DNA of 64,000 bases from Leptobrachium leishanense (lineage: Eukaryota > Chordata > Amphibia > Anura > Megophryidae): NCBI GenBank assembly GCA_009667805.1, contig CM019067.1:243695721-243759720 (forward strand). Reading direction: 5' to 3'. The translations under genes and the position numbers were made by a program. Below, in pieces: positions 10,237 through 20,290 of this stretch. A model generated the notes under the pieces. It had not been told where the DNA came from, ran no database searches, and saw nothing but the letters and a program-made list of their open reading frames with translations. Every line of letters begins with the position of its first letter. Position 1 is the stretch's first letter.

Positions 10237-10502
10237 TCTACCACCATGACTGGAGCCACGTTTCATCAAAACCTGAAATGTTACCATTCACTATTAGAAT
10301 GTAATCCATTATGTACACAATTTTATTTGCCCTAAATAATCTACTCCGCGATCCTGGGAATCTGCCAAATAGCACAAATTCTTTGCCGTTAAAGTTGCCG
10401 TCCCAGGTTTTATGATAAGGCAATGAAGTGTCTTGTGCTTATGTTTTACGCATGTAGTAACAACCTTTGTTTGTGTGTATACATTTTGAAGGCATACTCC
10501 CT

Positions 10503-10673
10503 CAGGGTTATTCAGAGAGAGGTGAAAACCAGGAGAATGACTGGAGAAGTAATAAATTCTAGGACAAAATAGCCAAACCAGAAAAATTCTCCCATTTATC
10601 TCACTTTCCAAATTGGCTATTTGTTCTAGAATGTTCATTCTCCTGGTTTTCACCTCTCTCTGAATAACCCCCA
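10503..10673. mobile_element. 170-bp MITE, copy A
   Basis: Begins CAGGGTTATTCAGAGAGAGG and ends with the complement, slightly worn at the right end. Most of the element pairs with itself. The outer 13 bases match the ends of the CCGAA-rich family. Confidence 0.8.
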
Positions 10674-11907
10674 ATGTCTAAATAATTTTGTATTTATGCG
10701 AAATCTAGAAGTGCAGACATTGATTAAAATCTCTGACAATTCAAATTATTGCTATAACACAAATCAAATCAACCCTGGCACCTCTCAATATAATCTTTCC
10801 ATGTGAAAGAGAGGCTTGAATGCCTTTATGGCTTTGCTGGGATGAAAGACAACCATGGATGAAGAAAATGAGGAACATGGTGAAAGGTCAGCAGGAGTTC
10901 AGCAAGAATACTGAGCCTGCGGATACTGCTGAACGTGTGGTTGTATTAAGTGAATGCGTGGATAATGCTTAACGTGTGGCTGGATTGAGTCAATGTGTAA
11001 ATAACAATGTAGAGCGTTACCTGGACAGAAAAGTTAGCATTAATAATAGTACAATAATATATATTAAAAACATAACTTCCATGATTTTATTTATCATGAC
11101 TAACAGCAACATTAAAAACAGTAGGAATTTTAAGTTGACAAAAATTTGGTTATTTTGAAAATAAACAGTAAATATGTGTAAATATTCCACCATTAATGTT
11201 AAATAACTCTTTAGAATTTACTTTACCATAAGACATGGATTAACAGCGAGCGACAATTTAGCTGCTACCGACTCTGACTGTTATGAGACTGTCTGACTAC
11301 TTTTAATAGGAGTCACAGTGAGCAGCTGTAGTGACAATTGTTGCCTATCCCTGTTGTCCTAAGCCAAATAACAATTTTTTTATATTATCATTATTTTGTT
11401 GCCAACTATAATGTTATGCTATTATGTTTGCTTGGGGATTGTTATTCAATTCGAAACACAGGTTTCATTCACAGTTTCTCTTAATGTAATATTGTTCGGA
11501 TACTCAAATGATCAAGATCTCATGGTGCTCAAGTTTTTTTTTCTATTTTCACAGCTGTTACGATTTGTGATAATTAGTAGCATATTGACCTTTGGGAGAG
11601 ATACCTTTTGCATCTGGTGATCCGTAGAGACCTTGGAAGAAATTCTTAATGGCTTTCAATCCTCATATTGTAATTATCATTTCCATTTCACACTCTTCTA
11701 ATTCCATTGGTAATATGTTTGTGAGGCAACTAATGTCAGCTGTAAACAGAAGACAGAATGCACGGAAAACAGAAACATGCACTGACCACATGCTGAATGT
11801 ATCTCAAGGTGTTAAGAATATTTTACAAATCACATACTAGGCAGAAAAATAGAAATGTTATATATTATGATAGATAGTAGGTAAATACATAGACTGACAG
11901 ATACATA
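10674..11907. other. No gene; one small tandem repeat
   Basis: AT-rich non-coding sequence. The only structure seen is a 39-bp unit repeated twice at 10921-10998 (GGATACTGCTGAACGTGTGG-type). Open stretches are not protein-like. Confidence 0.5.
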
Positions 11908-12089
11908 CAGGGTTATTCAGAGAGAGGTGAAAACCAGGAGAATGACTGGAGAAGTGAAAATTCTAGCTCAAAACAGCCGATTTGGAAAGTGAGATAAATG
12001 GGAGAATTTTTCTGTTTTGGCTATTTTGACCTAGAACTTTCACTTCTCCAGTCATGCTCCTGGTTTTCAACGCTCTCTGAATAACCCTG
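11908..12089. mobile_element. 170-bp MITE, copy B
   Basis: CAGGGTTATTCAGAGAGAGG to its complement ending CCCTG at 12089. Same family as 10503-10673. No clean 3-bp duplication is left. Confidence 0.85.
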
Positions 12090-12327
12090 TACATGTATTA
12101 TTTTTTTAGTGGACAAACGCAGCTTTTTGTAGCATTCTATTTGTGCTCTACTATAAATATAAAGTACATGTTAAAAAATAAATAGTTTGATCATTTGTTG
12201 TAATTATACAGGGTGTCCATAAAGTCTCTTTACAATTTCAAAAATTTACTACAAAGGCAAATGAAAAGACAGATAAGTGAAAATTATTACAAAATGAGAC
12301 GTATATATTTAAGGGTTTTTGCCTCAT

Positions 12328-12803
12328 TTAATACACCTCTATATGAGCACCTTTAGTTGCACGAAGCACATCAAGACGGTACTCGATTTCTTGCCATGTT
12401 CGCTGGAGTATACCCTCATTAATGGTGGCGATGGCATCAGTGATCCCCTGCTTTAGATTAGTGATGTCCCGTTTGTTTGTTCAATACATGATGTCGTTAA
12501 CATAACCCCATAGAAAGAAGTCGAGGGGAGTGATATCTGGTGAACGAGGCGGCCAGGGCATTAGGCCATCCCTTTCAATCCACCGGTCTGGAAATGTTTC
12601 ATTTAGGAACCCACGAACATGCAGTCCCCAATGTGGTGGTGCACCATCTCACTGGAAAATGATGGTTGGTTGAAAGTCATGAAGTTGTGGTGCCAAGCAT
12701 TCAGTCAAAAGGGCAAAGTAAACATTTGCCGTAATTGATGTCTCGCCGAAGAAAAACGGACCAATGATTCGATTGCACATGATCCCACACCACACATTCA
12801 TCT
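12328..12803 (-). pseudogene. Mariner-type transposase, C-terminal part
   Basis: The minus strand encodes a DDE transposase tail: a DGAPPHWG block (second catalytic Asp), then MPWPPRSPDITPLDFFLWG, the signature around the third acidic residue in a Tc1/mariner lineage common in arthropods, then a C-terminus ending IEVY and TAA at 12328-12330. At least two in-frame stops break it, one just before DGAPPH and one after NDIMY. The N-terminus and first Asp are lost where the MITE is inserted. Confidence 0.8.
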
Positions 12804-13232
12804 AAGGCTGGGGTCAGACCAGCGCATTTTTAACGTGCGTTCTGGCGCACTTAATCACGGCCGCACTAGCAGCAGATGACGGGCAATGACAGCCAATATA
12901 CGAAGTACGGTCGCACGAAAGTCCGGCTGCGCAACGCAAGTGTAAAATGAACGCATTTTTTCGAGAATGCTGAACCGCTAGTACGGACGTACAGAGTGCG
13001 CTGTGCCCGCTAGCGGTGTGTGTGTGTGATTTGGAGACGTCAGACCCTGCTCGTGTCCGGCCAACATAACGTCCAGACGCAAAAAGCTTCCTGGTTTGGA
13101 TCCGTAAAACATCACGCACGAAAATGCGCATCGTATGACCGTTTTCGCCTATTCCGTGAAAAAATACGTCAATGCGTTCGGACGCACTTTTTTACGTTCG
13201 CGTGTAAAAATGCTTTCGTTTGACCCTAGCCT
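12804..13232. mobile_element. CpG-rich MITE nested in mariner
   Basis: Ends AAGGCTGGGGTCAGACC and GGTCTGACC-type complement (TTTGACCCTAGCCT). The interior is rich in ACG/CGT words and runs such as TTTTTACG. A related copy lies at 41598-42009. The interior is partly self-complementary and non-coding. Superfamily not recognised. Confidence 0.7.
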
Positions 13233-13356
13233 AAAGCAGAGGATCACTGATGCAATTGCCACCATTGAGGGTATACTACAGCGAACATGGCAAGAAATCG
13301 AGTACCGTCTTGATGTGCTTCGTGCAACTAATCAAGCCCATATAGAGGTGTATTAA
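13228..13356 (+). pseudogene. Mirror copy of the mariner transposase C-terminus
   Basis: Plus-strand repeat of the last ~40 codons (ITDAIATIEGILQRTWQEIE...IEVY, stop 13354-13356) of the left-arm gene. It differs from the left copy by a few codons. It exists only because the mariner 3' end is duplicated in inverted form. Confidence 0.8.
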
Positions 13357-13574
13357 ATGAGGCAAAAAAAACTTAAATATATACGTCTCATTTTGTAATA
13401 ATTTTCACTTGTATGTCTTTTCATTTGCCTTTGTAATAAATTTTTGAAATTGTAAAGAGACTTTATGAACACTGTATTTACACTGAAGAATACGTCAGAA
13501 TAGACTCAATCATTTATTCTGGTTTTGGAATTCCTTAGATATGTAGGATTCCTAGCAAGTTATAGTAAATATAT

Positions 13575-14409
13575 TGTCACGTCCTCGGTACCTGCAGGCC
13601 TTCAGGGGGTGTCTGGACACTCGGCGGCATCGCTGGCTGGCCAGGTGTCAGAAGTTCCGGCTGTTTGTGCGCCTGGAGGGGTGCGGCGTGATGAGGTGGA
13701 GCCGCCGACCTTAAATGCAGGGCACGCGAAACAGCTCATCGCCCTGACCTGGAGTTAGTTCCCGCAACGCCTGGTGTATTCGCTAAGTTGATTGACCGAG
13801 AGTATTGCTCTGTTGCCTAATCTGATTGTATGAGGACCCTGATTGTTGCTGACTCGGGCTGCCTTTCTGACTATTCTCTTTCTGACCAAGCCTGTATGTG
13901 TGTTGTGCCTAAAGCAGACTCAGGGTGCCTGTTGCATTTGAACCACGCTGACGTAGAGTATATAACTATCTTGCATAATATTGATACAGTATATATGCCT
14001 GCCCTGCATAGCGCTGATTCAGATAATTCATTGATCTACCCTGGTGCCGAATCGGAGTGTTTGAGGACCTTGTTTGTTGCCAAATCTGCTTGTACGAAAA
14101 CACTCTTTTTGCCAACTTGGAACGATTGTATGACCGCGCTTTTGTTAACCCCTGGTGTATGAGCAAACTGCCTAAACCTTCCCGACTGTTTTCTGTTTCT
14201 CAGTGAAGTTAACCCTTTGTGCCTCAGTGATAACTTGATCTGTAAACCTGCCGTGATCAAATTATAATTATTGTTGATCTGTCTGTTCTCCCTGGCTGGG
14301 AGTGATAGGGTTAGTGGTCCCGACCATTTAAACGATCGAAGAGTTAGAAGTCTGGGCAAGAGGATCCTCACCATGGTTGTCAAGGGTGAGCGGGACAGCG
14401 AACGTGACA
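13575..14409 (+). mobile_element. Solo LTR of a Ty3/gypsy element
   Basis: 835 bp from TGTCACGTCC to GAACGTGACA, with a perfect 5-bp duplication TATAT at 13570-13574 and 14410-14414. The 5'-TG...CA-3' ends and 5-bp duplication are standard for Ty3/gypsy. It contains CCTTAAATGCAGGGCACG-type sequence also present in the LTR near 47280. Internal sequence was presumably lost by LTR-LTR recombination. Confidence 0.9.
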
Positions 14410-14414
14410 TATAT

Positions 14415-14635
14415 GTCAAGAGCTACAGGATGGAATTATTGGTTTAAAGCAAAATTTTTATTTCTAATAAGAAAATTATCAATCACCGAATCCAAAACAG
14501 TTGTAGTAAACAATATTATTGAAGAAACCTGGCATTCTGGATGATTTACCCATTGTATCATCAACTTCTATGAAGTCATTTAAATATGACTATATCTTAT
14601 CCACCTATCATCACACAAGCAAAGTATTACTCTTG
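14415..14635. other. No recognised feature
   Basis: AT-rich, non-coding. Confidence 0.4.
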
Positions 14636-14937
14636 TTAAAGGGACATGCATGCTTTGCTAGTGTGCTTTTAAAAACGTGCAGTGCCTTTTGAATGGGCCA
14701 GTAGTGCCATTCAGCAGGTATAAAAAGCAAGTAAATATGATATTTTTTCATATTTACTTAATTTTCTTTCTTGGTGTTTTCCACGCCCACCTCTGGAGGC
14801 ATTTTAGGCTAACCAATCCATTTCTATACCTAGGTAGAGCTAAAAAACACACTGAGCATGTGCATCTGAGTTGCTCCTCCTCCCTCCTGCACTGTGAGCT
14901 GAGGGGAGGGCGGGGCTGAACGTTCACCAACAGCTAC

Positions 14938-15240
14938 TGCAGAGACAGGGACGGAAAGAAATCCATATACACAGGGAGAAAAAGAGACGGCAGAGAGAGG
15001 GACAACAAAGAAAAGCACAGAGACACAGCAAGAAAAGGTAAAGAGAAAGACAGCAAGATAAAGCAGAGAGAGAGCACAAGAAAAGGTGCAGTGAGAGAGC
15101 GAGCGCTCGTACAAGAGACAGCACAAGAAAGAGTGTGAGAGTAAGTGACTGTCTGAGGGAGATTGCGTGAGACAGTGAGTATGTACAGTAAATCTTGAAA
15201 GAGCGCAAGTGAGCGTGTCAGTGGGTAAGTGAGTGAGCAA
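14938..15240 (+). repeat. Purine-rich, strand-asymmetric tract
   Basis: About 300 bases of loosely repeated GAGAGA, AGAAAAG and GAGTGA words; the plus strand is almost free of C runs. Open stretches on the minus strand are Leu/Ser/Cys-rich translations of this bias, not genes. Confidence 0.8.
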
Positions 15241-15374
15241 GTCAGCAGGTGAGTGTGTTTTGCTTTCACAGTTGCAGAAATGTTAATATTCAGTTCCTCG
15301 GTTTCCCCAGTCTGAGGTCCTGAGTGTGCACAGGGTTTCACTCACACAGGGTTTCATGTGCACAGCTTGTGTTC

Positions 15375-15535
15375 ATACAGTTACAAGTATTTAAAATGCA
15401 CTAGCAAGTTCCGTAACGCTGTACAATGGGAGAGGCAGAATAACAAATGTCCATACAAGTTATACACACAGAACAGTAGGAGAGAGAACCCTGCCCAAGA
15501 GCTTACAATCTAAGAGGAGAGTGGTGACACACTAG
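15375..15535. repeat. LINE 3'-end-like fragment
   Basis: Contains GCTGTACAATGGGAG and CCCTGCCCAAGAGCTTACAA, words shared with similar scraps near 21850-21980 and 32590-32690. Probably a worn LINE 3' untranslated segment. Confidence 0.5.
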
Positions 15536-15743
15536 GTGAAAGTAATAGCTGAGTATGTGAAGTAGTGGGGTGCATGGGGGCTGTGGGAAGATGGAGCACG
15601 AAATGTTGTTCATGTGAAGCTTTGATGGGTGCAATAGTGGGTGGAGTAATGGGCAGGGAGGAGGCGGGGAATGTTCAGGAAGTATGAGCTGAAGAAACAC
15701 CCCTAGCTGAGGGGCGTCGCCAGAGAAGATGAAATGACAGAGT

Positions 15744-16988
15744 TTAACCACTTCAATGCTAAGGACGCGCTCAGCGCGTCCTCAGCATTGCCCCTGGTAT
15801 GCGGAGGACGCGCTGAGCGCGTCCTCGCATTGGGGTCAGCGTTCGCCGGGTTCCGGCCGATCGCTGGCCCCTCCGGTGCGGGCTGACATCCTGGATGTCA
15901 GCCCGGCATCCGGAGCAGTGGCCGCCATTATTATGTGTCATCGCGCCCCCGATGACACATAATTCAGGCGCCCCCCCCGCATGTGCGGAGGAGGCGCCTG
16001 AAAGGGAGGGGGGGAGGTCCTTCGGACCTCTCTCCCTCCCGATCGGCGGCTCACAGGGGCTTAACCCAGGCATCATTTGGAAGGGCACAGCCTGCCCTTC
16101 CAAATGATGCCTGGCATTAACCCCTGGGGAGCTGGATCGCAAATCGGCGCTGAAAAGCGCCGATTTGCGATCCTTCCCGGAGCTGGCCGACATCTTGGAT
16201 GTCGGCCAAGCTTCCGGGAACTCCCCCAGAGGACTGGCGTCATCGTGCGCAGCACGATGACGCCAGTCCTAGCATTAACCCCTAACTGCCACGAACTGTG
16301 GAGATAGGGAGTTCCAATGAACTCCCTATCTCCCGATCCGTGGCAGTTAGGGGTTAAATTTTGATATCGTTGGATCGGCCAGAGCATGGCCGTTCCAACG
16401 ATACCAAACATGAAAGTAAAAAAAAATGTAAAAAAAAAATAAAAAATAAAAAAAAAAATAAAAAAAAATTTAAAAAAAAAATTAAAAAAAAAAAAATAAA
16501 AACTTTTTTTTTTTTTTTTTCGTTTTGTTAATGCAGCAATATTGTTCCCATTTCAATTATAATGTGAACAATGATGCTGCATTAACGATTTTTGTATGCG
16601 GTGCGTTTGTTAAAAATGGTGTCATTTTCCCCAAAAAAAAATGTAACGAGACCCCATCTCTAATTTTTTTAACAAGCGCACCCCATACAAAATATAACCG
16701 CAATTGCTCGCATGTTAAAATGTGGAAAAAAACACTTTACACGCTGTAAATTATTGAAAATACATATTTTATTGCATTTTTTGTTATAATATACAAACAT
16801 GACATAACGTATACATATAATAATGACATATTATGAATCTACCGAGTCTGACGGAAAGAACGATATATAATATGTCGATGTCATATACTAAAATAAGCCT
16901 TCAAAACAGGTTTAAACATGATGCGCAAAACAGGTAAAAAATGACCTCAGCACAGGGGCGGGAAAAGCCTCAGCAGCGAAAGGGTTAA
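15744..16988 (-). mobile_element. Hairpin-chain TTAA element, type B, copy 1
   Basis: TTAACCACTTCAATGCTAAG to CAGCGAAAGGGTTAA, TTAA at both ends. From the left: GGACGCGCTCAGCGCGTCC palindromes, TGTGTCATCG/CGATGACACA, GAGGTCC/GGACCTC, TGGAAGGGCA/TGCCCTTCCA, GGATCGCAAATCGGCGC with its complement, GCCGACATC/GATGTCGGC, CTGGCGTCATCGTGC with its complement, an ACTGCCAC stem enclosing GGAGATAGGGAGTTC, and GGTATCGTTGGA-type. Then an A-rich run and a 450-bp AT-rich tail. Strand is assigned to match type A order. Confidence 0.85.
16400..16520. repeat. A-rich then T-rich low-complexity run
   Basis: About 120 bases of A runs broken by single T, ending in a 20-base T run. It separates the hairpin part from the AT-rich part of the type B element. 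Confidence 0.9.
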
Positions 16989-17112
16989 AGCAAGAAAATA
17001 AACATTTTTTACACATTTTTAAAACTTTTATTGATTTATTATAATTTGTCTATAGGTATAAAAGTGTTTAAATTACAATTTAAACTTTTTCTAGACATGC
17101 ATATCCCTTTAA

Positions 17113-17600
17113 TGTATCAGGAGATGTCGCTACAATTGTCTACTGTATATTACTCAGCCCATAGCCTATTATGGGTCTCAAACATTTCCCATCTTGCTTT
17201 AAATGTTGGGAGAACCACATAAACCTATATCAGGGTTTTTGGGAATGTCCCAAGATCCAGACCTTCTGGTCTTTCATTCAATTACACCTTAAATCCAATG
17301 TGCCATCTCTCTTTCTTGTCTCCATGGAATTCATCACATTCTGGGTCCTTCCGTTTCCCTCCAATTTAAAGAAAAATAATATCTGTCAACAACTATGGCA
17401 ACTGTGGGCTGTAAAACAATCCTAACCGCTTGGAATAAAGTTTTTCTCCCATGCTCATCAATAAATAACAATCTATATTCTGTATGTACTGGTTATCAAG
17501 GAAACCCAAGAAAAAGAAACCATTGTCTCCACCTGGTAATTCTGTTTTTGTGCGACCTGGATCCCTTCATCCACGATACCATACGAACCTCTATAAAGTA
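17113..17600 (+). pseudogene. L1/Tx1-like LINE ORF2 C-terminus fragment
   Basis: An open stretch (17171-17425) encodes CFKCWENHINLYQGFWECPKI followed by TFW, a worn form of the Cys-containing C-terminal domain (zf-RVT) of L1-clade ORF2 proteins. Downstream AWNKVFLP resembles the following conserved segment. The RT is not here. Diverged and unrelated in detail to the young LINE at 24384. Confidence 0.55.
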
Positions 17601-17858
17601 AACAGCATTGTACACTTCAGAAATGATCCCTGGCTGTAGACCTCTAAAATCCCGCTCTCACGCATAATCCTAATTACCAGAATGGTACTACAGTGATTGG
17701 ATGACATTCATTAGGGAACTATGGTATCCTGGTGCAGTTTTGATTGTTGGATTATATTTCTTCTACGTTTTTATTTGCTTGCAATTTGCAATTCATGGAC
17801 AAATTAGAACTTTTAATGACAAAAAATGTGATTGAGAAGCAAGCAAAAAGAGAATGAT

Positions 17859-18609
17859 CAGGGTTATTCAAAGAGAATCGAAAAGTCACTGCACGTTCGG
17901 TGACTTTTCTTTCTCCTCAATTCGGTGCGATTTGGCGATCCCCTGTAGTGCCGCCGAAAACCCGCTGAACACTCAACGCAAAACCCGGCGAACGCACACC
18001 GAAATCCATAAAAACATCTGGATTAACCCCGCCGAACACGCTGGAGAAACCCAAGCAGCTGCCGATCATAGCGCAGAGCAGCCGCCGGAAAAACCCGACA
18101 CCGCAGAAGAATGGAGTGAAAAAAAACAGTACGCTTGAATGTTTGAAAAGTGAAATGCTGTTTGCAAAGAAACTACAGAACGAAAATGTCTGAATGAACA
18201 TACATTTTCGCCAAAAAATCCCGAAAAATGCCTAAAAGATCCAAAAAAATCTATACATAAAGAGACTTTTTACTGCAGAATATTATAATCAACGGAATAT
18301 TTTTAACATTGAAGCATATGGGATTCGCCTGAATAAACCTGTCGAATGAAACCACCGAACAGCAGGGCAATTCGGCAACTTTTCACTGCTGGTTTTTGTT
18401 CTCTGAATAGACGAAGCATTGCTTCTCTATGGGAGTTTCACTGCTCTCGAACAGGCAACGAACAGGCACCGTATGTGCAGGCAATTCGCCAACATTTGGC
18501 GAACTGCCTGCTCTCTGGATAGCCGAATGGCCAGGAAAGGTAACCGTACGCTGAATTTCACTGATCGGTTACCTTTCGGCCACAATTCGGATCTCTTTGA
18601 ATAACCCTG
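17859..18609 (-). mobile_element. CCGAA-rich non-autonomous DNA transposon, copy 3
   Basis: CAGGGTTATTCAAAGAGAAT to its complement, 751 bp, same orientation as copy 2. About 140 bp shorter than copies 1 and 2 in the central T/A-rich part. No clean target duplication remains. Confidence 0.85.
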
Positions 18610-19110
18610 ATAATCAATACATCAAGGGATATCAATAAACCTGTAATTCTGTGGCAAAGAATTAACTCAAATGGAGTTTGAAATAATTGAATCCATTAGG
18701 GATTTATGACCTATGTTGTCATAATAATCTGGCTGCTCTTTTCCTGGAATATTGTACTCTTGTAAGTATCACTGTTCTTTATAATTGCTTATACTCAAGC
18801 CTCCAGATCTTTTTGGAATAGATTCTAATTATGTCACAGCTTGTTATTAGACATTGGAATGTAGTCATGACTGTACTAAGAAATGCACTGCTTAGATTGA
18901 TTACTGATCGTAGAACTGCCAGAAAGTAATGACACTTCATTTGCTAATTATTATGGCTTGATTGTTAACTATTTTAAATAACTTTCCTATTCTAATTTAC
19001 TGTCCTATTAAACCTTAATTGTGATATCACCATATGTTGCTGTCTAAATTAACCTCTGTACTCCTGTACACAAGCATTCCATGACTCACCAATGCCTCCA
19101 GTAGAGCCTC
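18610..19110. other. No recognised feature
   Basis: AT-rich, non-coding sequence. Confidence 0.4.
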
Positions 19111-19111
19111 A

Positions 19112-19845
19112 AAGAAACATCATTTCTTACCGCTGTCACCACAAAACAACTCATACACGCCCTGGTAATCTCCCGACTCGACTATTGCAATAATCTTTAT
19201 CTGGCCTCCCTCTGTCCCGCCTCTCCCGCCTACAATCCATCCTGAACGCCTCCGCCAGGCTAATTCACCTCACCCGCCGCTCTGTCTCTGCCGCTCCCCT
19301 CTGCGAGTCCCTTCACTGGCTCCCCATCCACTGCAGAATTAAGTTCAAAATCCTTATCCTTACCTACAAAACCCTCACTAATTCAGCTCCCCACTACCTG
19401 TCCTCACTAATCACCAAATACACCCCAGCCCGCTCCCTAAGGTCAAACAGTGACCTGCGCCTAGCTTCTCCCCGCATCACCTCTTCCTATGATAGACTGC
19501 AGGATTTCTGACACGCAGCCCCCACTCTCTGGAACGCTCTCCCTCGTACTGTCAGACTTTCCCCTAACTTCTCTTCCTTCAAACGCTCCCTTAAAACGTT
19601 CCTATTTAGGGAAGCCTACCACCCAACTCACTGACGCAACCATCAATCACTCTCACCTTACAGTCCTCTCCTCCTGTTTCCAACCCCAACCCTCCCAGAT
19701 TGTGAGTTCCTACGGGAATAGGGCCCTCATCTCCTCCTGTACTGTTTGTCAAATGTTGTTCAATGTATTGTAACCCTGTCTATACTGTGCTTATTGTACA
19801 GCGCTACGGAATATGCTGGCGCTTTATAAATAAAGAATAATAATA
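19112..19845 (+). pseudogene. Non-LTR retrotransposon 3' end (CR1/L2/Rex-like RT tail)
   Basis: Translation across frames gives LVISRLDYCNNLYL, then LHWLPI..RIKFKILILTYKTL and SFKRSLKTFLFREAY, the closing part of the RT C-terminal region in CR1/L2/Rex-type LINEs. It ends in TGGCGCTTTATAAATAAAG plus (AATA)n, a 3' tail also found at 41064-41125 and 43318-43377. 5' truncated, with stops and shifts. The clade is not fixed from this piece. Confidence 0.7.
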
Positions 19846-19908
19846 ATAATCATGAAGCTCAATCAGGATATTAGGATATTTTGCTCCTAGACCTCCTACA
19901 GAGCCCTC

Positions 19909-20281
19909 GTGCAGTGGCCAACCACCTCAACAAGCGAAAGTGACACCTATGCTTGCCAAAGAGAAAAAATGGAAGGAACAAACACCTCAAATTCTTCAAC
20001 AAACCCAACAAAGGCATCGACCTTATCTGTTTATCAACAGGCCACATTACCACCTCAAAAACAAGAGAGAAGCAGAATTAGGAATATCAACTTTTCTAAC
20101 CGCCACCTCGGTACAGTCAAAGCAAACAAGAACAAAATCCAAGAGATCAACAACCACCACAGGAACATCAGCAGACAGCAAAACCAACAGCAGTACTTTT
20201 ACTTGTACCACTTTTCCAACCAGAAGAAGAACCTGTGGCAAGAATAACCCACCTTGTCCTCTGTGTAGAATGCAATGCTAA
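19909..20281 (+). other. Thr/Ser/Asn-rich open stretches, unidentified
   Basis: Two overlapping frames (19909-20247 and 19940-20281) stay open for 112-113 codons. The second ends in a Cys cluster (TCGKNNPPCPLCRMQC). The composition is low-complexity and follows an A/C-rich strand. It could be a scrap of a mobile element gene; I do not recognise it. Confidence 0.25.
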
Positions 20282-20290
20282 TGCGTGCTA

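Larger units (their letters stand above)
12209..13474 (-). mobile_element. Fold-back mariner derivative
   Basis: Both ends are the same mariner 3' end: CAGGGTGTCCATAAAGTCTC at the left and its complement at the right, about 240 bp of matching sequence on each side, with TA flanks (12207-12208, 13475-13476). The left arm continues into transposase coding sequence; the right arm holds only the last 40 codons. Between them sits an unrelated MITE (12804-13232). The 5' end of the mariner is missing. Confidence 0.8.
14636..17112. mobile_element. TTAA-target (piggyBac-like) element interrupted by a second TTAA element
   Basis: Left end TTAAAGGGACATGCATG (14636) is mirrored by CATGCATATCCCTTTAA ending at 17112. 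TTAAAGGGAC-type ends with TTAA duplication are typical of amphibian piggyBac derivatives. About 1.24 kb (15744-16988) is a nested type B element. The remaining ~1.2 kb has no transposase. It includes an Sp1-like GGGCGGGGC at 14908-14916 and a purine-rich tract. Confidence 0.6.

Noticed and set aside
12814..13223. Frames across 12814-13223 as genes
   Set aside because: They coincide with a CpG-rich self-complementary MITE and show no domain.
14830..15341. Leu/Ser/Cys-rich frames of up to 136 codons as membrane proteins
   Set aside because: They are the complement of a purine-rich low-complexity tract; three overlapping frames are open at once, as expected from composition.
15771..16411. Arg/Pro-rich frames over 100 codons on both strands
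   Set aside because: They lie across the palindromes of a type B element; inverted repeats give similar frames on both strands.
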